Shown: in pieces, positions 24,884 to 34,489 of the stretch
Numbering within the stretch: position 1 is the stretch's first letter
Layout: each line of letters begins with the position of its first letter
The notes under the pieces: model-generated
The model's database searches: none
The model's input: only the letters and a program-made list of their open reading frames with translations
Told to the model about the DNA's origin: nothing
Translations under genes and position numbers: made by a program
From: Rhizobium grahamii CCGE 502
GTDB lineage: Bacteria; Pseudomonadota; Alphaproteobacteria; Rhizobiales; Rhizobiaceae
Assembly (NCBI RefSeq): GCF_000298315.2
Contig: NZ_AEYE02000015.1
Span: forward strand, 186,001-250,000
Direction of reading: 5' to 3'
DNA length: 64,000 nucleotides

Positions 24884-25863
24884 ATGGCAGAAGGTATCCG
24901 GCGTCTTCCCTCCCTGAACGGCCTCCGCGTCTTCGAGGTCGTCACCCGGCACTTGAACCTTCGGCTGGCCGCCGAGGAAATTGGGGTGACACAGGGAGCC
25001 GTTGCGCAACAAATACGCGGCCTAGAAGCGGAGTTGGGCCTGAAGCTGTTCGACAGACTCCCGCGAACGCTGGCGCTGACCGACGCGGGACAGAGCTACA
25101 TCACCAACGTCCGCCGTGCCTTCGAATTGATCGCTGACGCGACGGAGACGCTGAAGCCGGAACCACTCCATCTGACAATCAGCGTGACGCCAACCTTCGC
25201 CTCCAAATGGCTGATTCCTCGCCTGCCCGATTTCACCGCGGCTCACCCCAACATCGATCTGCGCATCCTGGCCACGGACCGCATGCGAATTTCCAGACGG
25301 ATGCTGTGGATCTCGCCGTCCGTTATGGCCGGCTTCCTTTCGGATCGGGGTTGAATGCGGAACTTCTCTTCGACAACGTGCTCGTCGCAGTCGCCAGCCC
25401 CCTACTGGTCGAGAAGCTCGGGCAGCCCGGCCAAGATGGCAATTTCGGGCGCTATCCGCTTCTTCACGACGCCCACGATTCTTGGCCACAATTTCTCGAA
25501 TTGGCGTTTCCGGACAACCTGCCGACTATTTCCAAAAATATCAGATTCAATCAGACGTCCTTAGCGATCGAGGCCGCGATTGCTGGCCAAGGTCTCGCGC
25601 TGACGAGCACGTTCTTCGTGGAGGACGACGTTGCGTCTGGCCGCCTCCTCCGTGTGTTGCCGAACGAACTTACGATTGGCTCCGATTTTTACGTCGTCTC
25701 GCCGCGCAAGCCTCGTCATCCGACCTCGGTGATTGCCGTAAGGAGTTGGCTCGCGGACGCCGCAAGCAGGCAATGGGTAAAGATTCGTTCCGCGCTCCAG
25801 GCGTCGTTGGAACCGGATTTTGTGGGAACGGGCCGGCAAAAGCACCCCGATGAACGGAACTGA
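24884..25863 (+). pseudogene. LysR-family regulator (GcvA-like) with one frameshift
   Basis: The first frame (ATG 24884) encodes a LysR N-terminus of the GcvA type: LPSLNGLRVFEVVTRHLNLRLAAEEIGVT, then GAVAQQIRGLEAELGLKLFDRLPR, through to DLRILATDR. At about 25282 the homology jumps by one frame to HANFQTDAVDLAVRYGRLPFGSG and continues to 25863. A single missing base after the codon for Arg in ATDR restores one reading frame of about 326 residues. No other damage is seen, so this is either a recent mutation or a sequencing/assembly error. It faces the SDR gene divergently and would be its expected regulator. Confidence 0.85.
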
Positions 25864-25880
25864 CTGGTGTCGCTCCCATT
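25856..25880 (+). promoter_or_regulatory. Possible EcfG-type promoter (imperfect)
   Basis: GGAAC (25856-25860), 16 nt, then CATT (25877-25880), 72 nt before the lipoprotein ATG. One base differs from the usual nGTT -10, so this is weaker than the sites at 27517, 28388, 28525 and 30448. Confidence 0.3.
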
Positions 25881-25952
25881 TCTATAGTAGCCCTCAGTTT
25901 GAAGTCAGGATTGCATGCTACTGTGCAGAACCATAATCATCGGGACGTCCGG

Positions 25953-26309
25953 ATGACGCGAAAAAACATAGGCGTATTGCAGCTGTCTTTTGTAGCCTTG
26001 GTGCTGGCGGGATGTACGAAGGTCGAGCCTCTGGAAACCGCCGCCGTTCCACAGTCGGCCCCAGTCGCAAAGACTGACCAAGCGGTTATCGCAGACACTG
26101 TCAGCCGAGGCGACGTCGGCGTGAAGCCGCTTGCCTGGGCGAATCCATCGACCGGAAGCGCCGGCGTGATTGAAGAAATCGGCGTAGACCCTGAAAGCTC
26201 ATGCCGGGCCTTTGTGACAACACAGCGCACGCTCGAAGGCGAAACCCGCTTCAAAGGCCTCGCCTGCCCGGCCGGTGACTCCGACTGGAAGCTCGGACCC
26301 GCACGATAA
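25953..26309 (+). CDS. Lipoprotein of the 17-kDa surface antigen-like type
   Basis: A 118-residue lipoprotein from the ATG at 25953: basic start MTRKN, hydrophobic core and lipobox LAGC. The mature protein has an Ala/Pro/Val-rich linker and a C-terminal domain with CRAFVTTQRTLEGETRFKG and ACPAGDSDWKL, the pattern of rickettsial 17-kDa-type outer-membrane antigens (two Cys, aromatic, DxxW end). The upstream extension to 25899 has no signal-like character. Function unknown, envelope-located. Confidence 0.72.
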   Translation: MTRKNIGVLQLSFVALVLAGCTKVEPLETAAVPQSAPVAKTDQAVIADTVSRGDVGVKPLAWANPSTGSAGVIEEIGVDPESSCRAFVTTQRTLEGETRFKGLACPAGDSDWKLGPAR

Positions 26310-26360
26310 GCATGATGGCCCGCGCTGCCCCGGGCAACAGCTAGACGCTCGAGACATTTC

Positions 26361-26556
26361 TCATCCTCGACCACCGGCAATCACCCGTATCTCCGGCGCA
26401 TAGACAGCATCATCAGCCTCAAGACGAAACGCCGACAGAAGGTCGCGGAGGCGCGCAGCCTCGCCTGCGAGCGCGGCGGAAGCTGCATTGCTCTCCTCCG
26501 CCATGGCAGCATTTTGCTGCGTGTCGTGATCCATCTGGTTCACCGCGGCGGCGAAC
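26361..26556 (-). pseudogene. C-terminal remnant of a methyl-accepting chemotaxis protein
   Basis: About 65 codons read AVNQMDHDTQQNAAMAEESN, ASAALAGEAARLRDLLSAFRLE and a short tail, which is the conserved end of the chemoreceptor signalling domain. Upstream of the VNQMD point the homology stops (RDCEAAFAA and earlier do not resemble a receptor), no sensor, membrane or HAMP part exists, and the frame runs antisense into the ProQ gene. It is therefore a truncated leftover of a deleted or rearranged chemoreceptor gene. Confidence 0.7.
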
Positions 26557-26666
26557 GCCGCTTCGCAATCGCGGGGTGAAAGGTGGCGATCGAGCATGGC
26601 GCCAAAAGCTTTCGTCAAATTGCGTTCACAGTCCTTACCTAAAAGGACCGCAGAGGTAGTTGTGAG

Positions 26667-27149
26667 ATGAGCAAACCCTGGACCACCAGCCGCGGCCCGA
26701 TTGTCGCAAATGAAGCGGATATCCGCAAAGCCCAGGCAATCAACGACTTGCTCGTGCAACCCGTCGCTGTTCTGCCAAACGCCGTCGGTGAGCCGATCCG
26801 GCCATTTGCGCTTGGGCTATGGCACGAGCTGAGGCCGCTTCTCAAGCCCGATGTTGGCATCACCACTCTGCGCCGCGCGACAGGTGCCTATCTTCACTCC
26901 AAGCGCTATTATTTCGCCACCGCACAGCCCGACTCTTTGCGCTACGGCATCGATGGCAAACCGCGCGAGGCGGTTTCGGAGGGTGACCGGATTACGGCGC
27001 AGGAGAAATATCTCGGCCTCAAGCGGCAAAATGTGGCGCGTGCGGATGCCGACGTTCATGCGCCGATGGCCTCGCCAGCGCCTACGAAAGCGGATTTGAT
27101 CCGGGCAGCCCTGCTTGACCGCCGCAAGACCTCGCCGTTGAAGAGCTAA
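26667..27149 (+). CDS. ProQ/FinO-family RNA-binding protein
   Basis: A 160-residue protein with a ProQ/FinO fold: PFALGLWHELRPLLKPDVG, TTLRRATGAYLHSKRYYFAT and RYGIDGKPREAVSEGDRITAQEKYL in order (about 45-120) carry the expected arginines and the tyrosine pair of the RNA-binding face. N- and C-terminal extensions are short and basic. Members bind structured sRNAs and mRNA 3' ends, or, on plasmids, repress conjugation through FinP-like RNAs. A lone plus-strand gene. Confidence 0.85.
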   Translation: MSKPWTTSRGPIVANEADIRKAQAINDLLVQPVAVLPNAVGEPIRPFALGLWHELRPLLKPDVGITTLRRATGAYLHSKRYYFATAQPDSLRYGIDGKPREAVSEGDRITAQEKYLGLKRQNVARADADVHAPMASPAPTKADLIRAALLDRRKTSPLKS

Positions 27150-27516
27150 AGCCGCTGCTTGCGGATGCAATCCCTTTGTTTGGGTGATCGTCGGATCAAT
27201 CGCGTTGTTTGCGGGCGCTCGACTAAACCGCTTGGGTCGGAGAACCATTCGAAACGTTCGATGTTCCGCCTCGCCTGCGACCACCCGCGCTACCATATGC
27301 ATGGGCCCGCCAGTTTCCCGACGGGCCCTAGACGCAATACAATGGCCGCATCTGGCCAACACCATAAAATCACAACCGCGCATTGACTGCACGTACCCCA
27401 TTGGCGGTAAGGCGGCCTACCTTTCGGTGAATTTCGTGTTGTTGCCGCGACTGCCAACCCGAAGTCGAAGTTCCAGCGCCACCCTTGAAAAGGATCATTC
27501 GGCCTCTGACAGGTGT
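27150..27516. other. Intergenic region without a convincing gene
   Basis: About 365 nt between the ProQ gene and the EcfG-type promoter at 27517. Frames on both strands lack ribosome-binding sites and protein-like composition; no strong hairpin or repeat was found. Confidence 0.4.
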
Positions 27517-27542
27517 GGAACAATGACGAAGCCCTGCAGTTT
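27517..27542 (+). promoter_or_regulatory. EcfG (general stress) type promoter
   Basis: GGAAC (27517-27521), 16 nt, then AGTTT (from 27538), which fits the alphaproteobacterial EcfG/RpoE2 form GGAAC-N16/17-nGTT. It lies 42 nt upstream of the start of the small exported protein gene. Confidence 0.6.
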
Positions 27543-27583
27543 CAAAGGAAGTGCAACCAAGCAAAGCTCCAAAGGAGGAGACA

Positions 27584-27877
27584 ATGCGCTTCAAGATCAT
27601 CGCAACCTCACTTCTCGCCATCGCACTCGCAGGATCCGCATTCGCCCAGTCCAACCCGGCGCCGGCAGGCTCCACCATGGACAAGAACCATGGTGCCTCC
27701 AGCAGCACGACCAATGGAATGAAGATGAAGAAAGTCGATAAAACCACGACCGGCAGCACGCAGACTTTCAACAAGCAGAACTGCAAGTCGATCAAAGGCA
27801 AGAACTCGCTGCAGACGCAAGGCGGCAACAGCAACACGCAGAATGCCGAAGACACCTGCGCTGACAACAACAACTAA
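27584..27877 (+). CDS. Small exported hydrophilic protein
   Basis: A 97-residue protein with a clear signal peptide (MRFKIIATSLLAIALAG, cleavage after SAFA near residue 21). The mature part is low-complexity and hydrophilic, rich in Ser, Thr, Asn, Lys and Gly, with two cysteines (NKQNCKSIKG and AEDTCADN). AAAGGAGGAG precedes the ATG at 27584. It is probably periplasmic and intrinsically disordered, stress-induced through the EcfG-like promoter. No family recognised. Confidence 0.72.
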   Translation: MRFKIIATSLLAIALAGSAFAQSNPAPAGSTMDKNHGASSSTTNGMKMKKVDKTTTGSTQTFNKQNCKSIKGKNSLQTQGGNSNTQNAEDTCADNNN

Positions 27878-28044
27878 AGCCGCGCGCGCAAGTGGGAAGG
27901 ACGCGGTCGTCGTTGAAGCGACCGTTTTCCTTGAGACAGCGACGACCGCCGTCATCCCGCCGGTTTCCGCTGCACCCGTTACCAGACTAGACTTGACTAT
28001 GGCGGGCGTCACGTGCGTATCACTGTCTCTGCAACGCAGCGAGA

Positions 28045-28296
28045 TCAGCCTATAGAAATTCGGGAAAGGACGATCGGACCGGCGCAGCGGCGCGCGACCT
28101 GGAGGATTCGGTCGGCCACCGCCTGGTTCGGAGCCTTCCCTTCCAGAAAGAACACTCCGGCGGACTCGACAACCGATAGCTCCAGGTCTTCCGTAAATCC
28201 GCAATAGGCAATTGCTGACCAAATCTCGTCAGCGAGAGAAGCCAAGGGGGCGCGTTCGCCAATGGAGGCGTATCCATCGAATTGAGGCATGAACAT
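28045..28296 (-). CDS. Small BON-like domain protein
   Basis: An 83-residue cytoplasmic protein. LELSVVESAGVFFLEGKAPNQAVADRILQVARR has the strand-turn-strand-helix pattern of a BON domain (hydrophobic-G-V-hydrophobic-L-x-G followed by an Ala/Arg helix); it is a single copy without signal peptide. The ATG at 28296 has AGGAG 8 nt upstream; an ATG two codons later is possible. An exact EcfG-type promoter (GGAAC-N16-CGTT) lies about 95 nt upstream on the same strand. Assignment to BON is by pattern only. Confidence 0.5.
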   Translation of the reverse strand: MFMPQFDGYASIGERAPLASLADEIWSAIAYCGFTEDLELSVVESAGVFFLEGKAPNQAVADRILQVARRCAGPIVLSRISIG

Positions 28297-28387
28297 TATT
28301 CCATCTCCTGGAGAGTGAACGCGCCCAAGCCTGTTTCGTTCATCTGCCGTTCATCAAAACTCCCGAGGCCCGGTGCCAAAAAAATCT

Positions 28388-28414
28388 GGAACGAAGCGGT
28401 TGGCGCACTGTTCC
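28388..28414. promoter_or_regulatory. Bidirectional EcfG-type promoter
   Basis: The 27-nt element begins GGAAC and ends GTTCC. On the plus strand it reads GGAAC-N16-TGTT; on the minus strand GGAAC-N16-CGTT, an exact match to the EcfG consensus. Minus-strand output would drive the BON-like gene at 28296; plus-strand output points at the small gene at 28576. Confidence 0.6.
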
Positions 28415-28524
28415 AGCCTCAACTAGACGACGATCAAGCCGGCCGTCGGCGCAGACGCGGATGCGCAAGCCTTCGGCTTGAGCGTCCAAGAGGACGGATA
28501 GCCCCTGCGGGAGGGTCAAGCGAA

Positions 28525-28550
28525 GGAACAAAGTGGCGGCTTATCTGTTG
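28525..28550 (+). promoter_or_regulatory. EcfG-type promoter
   Basis: GGAAC (28525-28529), 16 nt, then TGTT (28546-28549), 27 nt upstream of the ATG at 28576. Confidence 0.5.
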
Positions 28551-28575
28551 GCCTTAGAAGTATGGAGGAAACCCG

Positions 28576-28748
28576 ATGAAGCCGAAGGCAACACCAGACG
28601 CCAAAGGCCAGTTCGCACCATCGCAAGCGGATCGAAAGAGCACTGGCGTGCACAGGCCAAGCCGACGGTCATCACCGGATCAGAAGACGCCACGATCAAC
28701 CCGGTGCTACCGGACGGCAAGAAGGTGAAGGACTGGGATCTGCACTGA
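28576..28748 (+). pseudogene. Small stress-type gene, possibly frameshifted
   Basis: The ATG at 28576 has a strong GGAGG 7 nt upstream and an EcfG-type promoter before it. The first frame begins MKPKATPDAKGQFAPSQADRK but then turns into an Arg/Ser-rich stretch and stops at 28728. The next frame becomes protein-like near the same place (EHWRAQAKPTVITGSED, then PVLPDGKKVKDWDLH) and ends at 28748. A single indel near 28636-28650 would join them into one protein of about 57 residues. Either the 50-residue first frame is real or the gene is frameshifted; I favour the latter. Confidence 0.4.
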
Positions 28749-28829
28749 GATATCCGCGATGTCAGGGAAGACAATGACCGGGGCTGAGACCGCTCGGTGC
28801 CGGGGCCTATCGTGAATGGAGAAGCAAGC

Positions 28830-29279
28830 ATGTCAAATGTCGTGAAAACGGGTCAAGACGAGATCAACAATGCGACGAGCCGAACAACCTTCGGTCGATC
28901 GGTCGAAAGCCAGGCGCAGATCCGCGATGCCAATGCAATAAAGGAGTCCGACCTTGATGGTCCGTTGAATGTCTATCGCCTTGAACCCATCGCAAGAGCG
29001 GATGATCCGAGGTGGGGAAACGCGGCCAACCACGGTACGGTCGTCGTCGCAGCGAGAACCACCGGCGACGCACGCATCGTTGCCGCCAGCCGGGAACTCG
29101 ACTTCATGGAAATCGATGCCGCGCCAGCGGAAGACGTAACCACCTTCAATGCCAGCGCCTTTCGGGACGACAAGCTCTACACCGTCATCGAAATCGAACG
29201 TGACCGGATCGACCTCAAGCGCGGTGTGATCGCTGGCGAGATTTCTGTCGATACCATCTTGCCCGTTCAGGCCGAGTGA
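28830..29279 (+). CDS. Hypothetical protein
   Basis: A 149-residue soluble protein starting at the ATG at 28830 with GGAGAAG upstream. The first 40 residues are polar and likely flexible; from VYRLEPIARADDPRWGN onward it is a compact alpha/beta-looking domain with GTVVVAARTTGDARIVAASRELDF and a final KLYTVIEIERDRIDLKRGVIAG. No signal peptide or membrane helix. I do not recognise the family; location suggests the same stress group as its neighbours. Confidence 0.65.
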   Translation: MSNVVKTGQDEINNATSRTTFGRSVESQAQIRDANAIKESDLDGPLNVYRLEPIARADDPRWGNAANHGTVVVAARTTGDARIVAASRELDFMEIDAAPAEDVTTFNASAFRDDKLYTVIEIERDRIDLKRGVIAGEISVDTILPVQAE

Positions 29280-29436
29280 GCGCGTCTCGCAATCTCACTG
29301 AAGAGAGATAACGAGGATCAAGATTTTCAATGGCAGCGATCGCAAGCCACGCCCACCAGAACAATGGTGGACGACGCTCATGCCGCTTTCTCAGGTCCTC
29401 GTCATGATGACAATCGCTGTTCGGATCGAAGGACAT
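29215..29436 (-). CDS. Small hypothetical protein with one hydrophobic segment
   Basis: A 73-residue frame with an excellent AAGGAG site 6 nt before the ATG at 29436. The product is charged (DPNSDCHHDEDLRKRHERRP), then has one short hydrophobic stretch PLFWWAWLAIAAI, then a basic tail. It overlaps the 3' end of the 28830-29279 gene by 65 nt tail to tail, and the tail after the hydrophobic stretch looks less protein-like, so the gene could be truncated or frameshifted there. The strong ribosome-binding site is the main support. Confidence 0.45.
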   Translation of the reverse strand: MSFDPNSDCHHDEDLRKRHERRPPLFWWAWLAIAAIENLDPRYLSSVRLRDALTRPERARWYRQKSRQRSHRA

Positions 29437-29696
29437 AAGCGTCTCCTTCTGCCAGATGAATGCGGGCAGGTTCTTTTTGGTTCCTACCAAACGATCGCGG
29501 GGACCGCCGCTTCGCAGGCTCCGCGTCAAATCCCGATGGACGGAACATTCCGCCAATGCGGAGCTTATCTGGCTGAAAACGGACCCAATCAATTCGCCCG
29601 ATTGCGTGACCGCGCTCCGGTCATCAGCGGTGACTATCGCCGCGCCCGCCAGCCGGCGATCACCGAGTGGAGAGCGGCGTTTCCGGAGGCCTGACA

Positions 29697-30425
29697 ATGG
29701 ATCCATGGGACCTTCTGCTGAACAGAATGTCAGAAGAACTCACCTGGCCGGACATTCTTCTTCGCGTGTTGCTGACGGTTGTCGCGGCATCGCTCATTGG
29801 CATCAACCGGGAAAAGGGCGGACATGCAGCTGGGTTCCGAACCACTGTCCTCGTCGGCCTGGCGGCATGCCTTGCTATGCTGCAGGCCAACGCATTGCTG
29901 GTGGTGGAGGGAAACGACGAACACTCCGGCTTTGCCCGGATGGACGTACTGCGTTTTGCGCTTGGCGTGCTGACGGGCGTTGGCTTCATCGGCGGCGGAG
30001 CAGTCCTGCACCGGGGAAATTTCGTCACCGGCGTCACGACCGCCGCAACCATCTGGGCGATGACCACAATCGGGCTCTGCTTCGGGGGTGGGCAACTGGG
30101 CATCGGGATCGTCGGCACCGCGGTCGCATTCTTTTTTCTGTCTCCGATGCGGTCCCTCGACAACTGGCTGTTAAAACGACAGCGGGCGACGGTTGAGATC
30201 CTCGGCGATGGAATGCTTGGCGCCGCGGAGCTGAAGCGGGTGCTCGACGCCTATGACTGCGAGGTTCGCTTCATCTCGAGCCGAACTCGCCACGACGCCC
30301 AGCACTTGCTGGTCTTCGATGTCAGATGGAAGACCAGGACATCAGCCAATGCGGAAATCATTCATCGCGAACTTCAGCGCCATTTCAAGCTGGAGCATTT
30401 TGCACTCAACGAGCACTCAGTCTGA
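29697..30425 (+). CDS. MgtC/SapB family membrane protein
   Basis: A 242-residue protein: four to five N-terminal membrane helices with the family motifs LIGINREKGGHAAGFRTTVLVG, LTGVGFIGGGAVL and VTGVTTAATIWAMTTIGLCFG, then a soluble ACT-like C-terminal domain (about 160-242). MgtC proteins help growth at low magnesium and low pH and modulate the F-type ATPase in Salmonella. ATG 29697 is chosen for GGAGG 8 nt upstream; the frame extends upstream without homology. Confidence 0.88.
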   Translation: MDPWDLLLNRMSEELTWPDILLRVLLTVVAASLIGINREKGGHAAGFRTTVLVGLAACLAMLQANALLVVEGNDEHSGFARMDVLRFALGVLTGVGFIGGGAVLHRGNFVTGVTTAATIWAMTTIGLCFGGGQLGIGIVGTAVAFFFLSPMRSLDNWLLKRQRATVEILGDGMLGAAELKRVLDAYDCEVRFISSRTRHDAQHLLVFDVRWKTRTSANAEIIHRELQRHFKLEHFALNEHSV

Positions 30426-30447
30426 CCTACAGCCGGGGCGTTCCATT

Positions 30448-30472
30448 GGAACCTTCGCACGCTTCCACGGTT
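30448..30472 (+). promoter_or_regulatory. EcfG-type promoter of the DUF3175 gene
   Basis: GGAAC (30448-30452), 16 nt, then GGTT (30469-30472), 35 nt before the DUF3175 ATG. Confidence 0.6.
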
Positions 30473-30507
30473 AGCATCACTACGGAGCCACCACTGGAGC
30501 AGTCGAA

Positions 30508-30801
30508 ATGCCAAAGGAACCGAAGAAGAAATGGTCGCAAGAGGTGACGGATAACAGCGACGCGATGGATCTGGAGGCGGGGGTGTTCAAGCAGCGGAGT
30601 GCGAAGAAGATCGCGGAGGCCCTGAAGCATTCGGCAGAGCGAAGCCAGCGTCGAAAGGCCGGCCCCTTCCAATCCGCCATGTCGATGCTGAACTTCTATA
30701 TCAACCGCGCAGGGCAGCAACTGACCAAAGCGCAGCGCGCGAAACTGGAAAACGCCAAGGACGAACTCCGCAAGGACTTCGGGCGAAAGCCCAAAGCGTA
30801 G
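30508..30801 (+). CDS. DUF3175 family protein
   Basis: A 97-residue basic cytoplasmic protein that I match to DUF3175: KKWSQEVTDNSDAMDLEAGVF, then KIAEALKHSAERSQRRKAGPF and QSAMSMLNFYINRAGQQL are family landmarks. Function unknown; members are common in rhizobial stress regions. An EcfG-type promoter lies just upstream. Confidence 0.87.
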   Translation: MPKEPKKKWSQEVTDNSDAMDLEAGVFKQRSAKKIAEALKHSAERSQRRKAGPFQSAMSMLNFYINRAGQQLTKAQRAKLENAKDELRKDFGRKPKA

Positions 30802-30833
30802 GAGGCGCAATCATCTGGCATGATATTGAACGC

Positions 30834-31010
30834 GTGACGATCGAAGGAATCTTTATCATTCGCGGAAAGTCCATACGCGTGAGCCGGGAAGCAATCGACA
30901 CCTGGATCGAATACCCAACCGCGGCTTTCTACACGGTGACGGCCGATCCGACGGGTAGTGCCGACAAAGTGAACCTCGTGCTCGCCGGTTTCGAGACTTA
31001 CGAAGGTTAG
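30834..31010 (+). CDS. Small hypothetical protein, start uncertain
   Basis: An open frame ending in TAG at 31010 encodes VTIEGIFIIRGKSIRVSREA, IDTWIEYPTAAFYTVTADPT and a VNLVLAGFETYEG end, which looks like a genuine small alpha/beta protein. The GTG at 30834 has no ribosome-binding site, whereas an AGGAGG at 30800-30805 sits 7 nt before an in-frame ATC at 30813. Either initiation is non-standard or the start has mutated. It follows the DUF3175 gene by about 30 nt. Confidence 0.45.
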   Translation: MTIEGIFIIRGKSIRVSREAIDTWIEYPTAAFYTVTADPTGSADKVNLVLAGFETYEG

Positions 31011-31094
31011 TCCGAGGTCGCCTCAAGCGTAAATCATCGTCGAGACTTGATGTGCAAGCACATCCCTTCTGATGCACTTGTGGAGGGGAGGAAG

Positions 31095-31124
31095 CATGGA
31101 CGCCGCTGACCGGCCGCGTCCATG
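31095..31124 (-). terminator. Stem-loop after katG
   Basis: CATGGACGC (31095-31103) pairs perfectly with GCGTCCATG (31116-31124), a 9-bp stem with a 12-nt loop, 15 nt beyond the katG stop on the minus strand. Confidence 0.5.
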
Positions 31125-31138
31125 CCAGATTTTACCGA

Positions 31139-33700
<2,562 letters not shown>

Positions 33701-33719
33701 ATATCCTACAAGTGGATAT
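33701..33719. promoter_or_regulatory. Inverted repeat upstream of the GntR gene
   Basis: Perfect ATATCC-N7-GGATAT repeat 39 nt before the regulator's ATG. Its position suits autoregulation of the GntR-dpp operon; the half-site is not the standard FadR-group TNGTNNACNA, so the binding protein is not certain. Confidence 0.4.
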
Positions 33720-33757
33720 GTGTCTCAACATCAGGAATTTTCCGCAGCGAGATCGGC

Positions 33758-34489
33758 ATGCCCCTAAAGACCATGAAGCCGTTGACAAGAGCCCCGTTGC
33801 TGCATGTTTCCGTGCAGGAGAGCCTGCGCGCCTACATCAACGACAACGGCCTGAAGCCGGGAACCCTGCTGCCGGCCGAGAGCGAGCTTGCGACACAACT
33901 TGGCGTCAGCCGCAACTCGCTTCGCGAAGGCATCAAGGCACTTGAATCGCTCGGCGTGTTGGAATCACGGCGCGGCGTCGGAATCTTCGTGAAGGCGTTC
34001 TCGTTCGAACCTCTGCTCGACAACCTTGCCTACGGCCTTGGCGGCGCGCTTCGCCAGATCGAGGAAGTGATCGAGATCCGTCGGACGCTCGAAGTTGGCC
34101 TGATCGGCAAGACCTTGGAAACGATCGGCAAAGACGACATTGCCGAGCTCCGCGCCACCGTCAACCGCATGAAGGCGCACGCCGAACGCGACGAATCCTT
34201 CGCCGAGGACGACCAGCTCTTCCATCGCCTGCTCTTCCGCTGCCAGGAGAACGAAACGCTGAGCCGGTTGATCGACGTGTTCTGGCTCGCTTTCTACAAG
34301 GCCTCGGATTTCGTGAATCTCGACAACGTCGATCCGATGGCCACCTGGCGCGATCACGCCGCCATCGTCGATGCCGTCGAAGCCCGGGACCTGGAGGAGG
34401 CCCGCCGGCGCCTCGACCACCACTACGAAGGCATCGCCCGAGTTATCGCAACCAACAAGACAAGTTCAAATGTGGGAGGAACGCAATGA
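33758..34489 (+). CDS. GntR-family (FadR/FCD subgroup) regulator
   Basis: A 243-residue regulator: GntR winged helix (LKPGTLLPAESELATQLGVSR followed by NSLREGIKALESLGVLESRRGVG) and an all-helical FCD domain (about 100-225) with the metal-binding Asp/His pattern (DDQLFHRLLF, TWRDHAAIVDA, HHYEGI). FCD regulators usually sense sugar acids or other carboxylates. Its stop overlaps the start of the solute-binding protein gene by 4 nt, so it is the first gene of the transporter/DapA operon. Confidence 0.9.
   Translation: MPLKTMKPLTRAPLLHVSVQESLRAYINDNGLKPGTLLPAESELATQLGVSRNSLREGIKALESLGVLESRRGVGIFVKAFSFEPLLDNLAYGLGGALRQIEEVIEIRRTLEVGLIGKTLETIGKDDIAELRATVNRMKAHAERDESFAEDDQLFHRLLFRCQENETLSRLIDVFWLAFYKASDFVNLDNVDPMATWRDHAAIVDAVEARDLEEARRRLDHHYEGIARVIATNKTSSNVGGTQ

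Noticed and set aside
26361-26759. Full 132-codon minus-strand frame around the chemoreceptor remnant
   Set aside because: Only codons after the VNQMD point resemble a chemoreceptor; the first part is antisense to the ProQ gene, so it was reduced to a remnant.
28340-28531. Minus-strand 63-codon frame starting with TTG
   Set aside because: It contains the two-way EcfG-type promoter, lacks a ribosome-binding site, and is probably chance.
29380-29694. Plus-strand 104-codon frame before the MgtC gene
   Set aside because: No ribosome-binding site and non-protein-like composition; it is antisense to a better supported small frame at 29215-29436.
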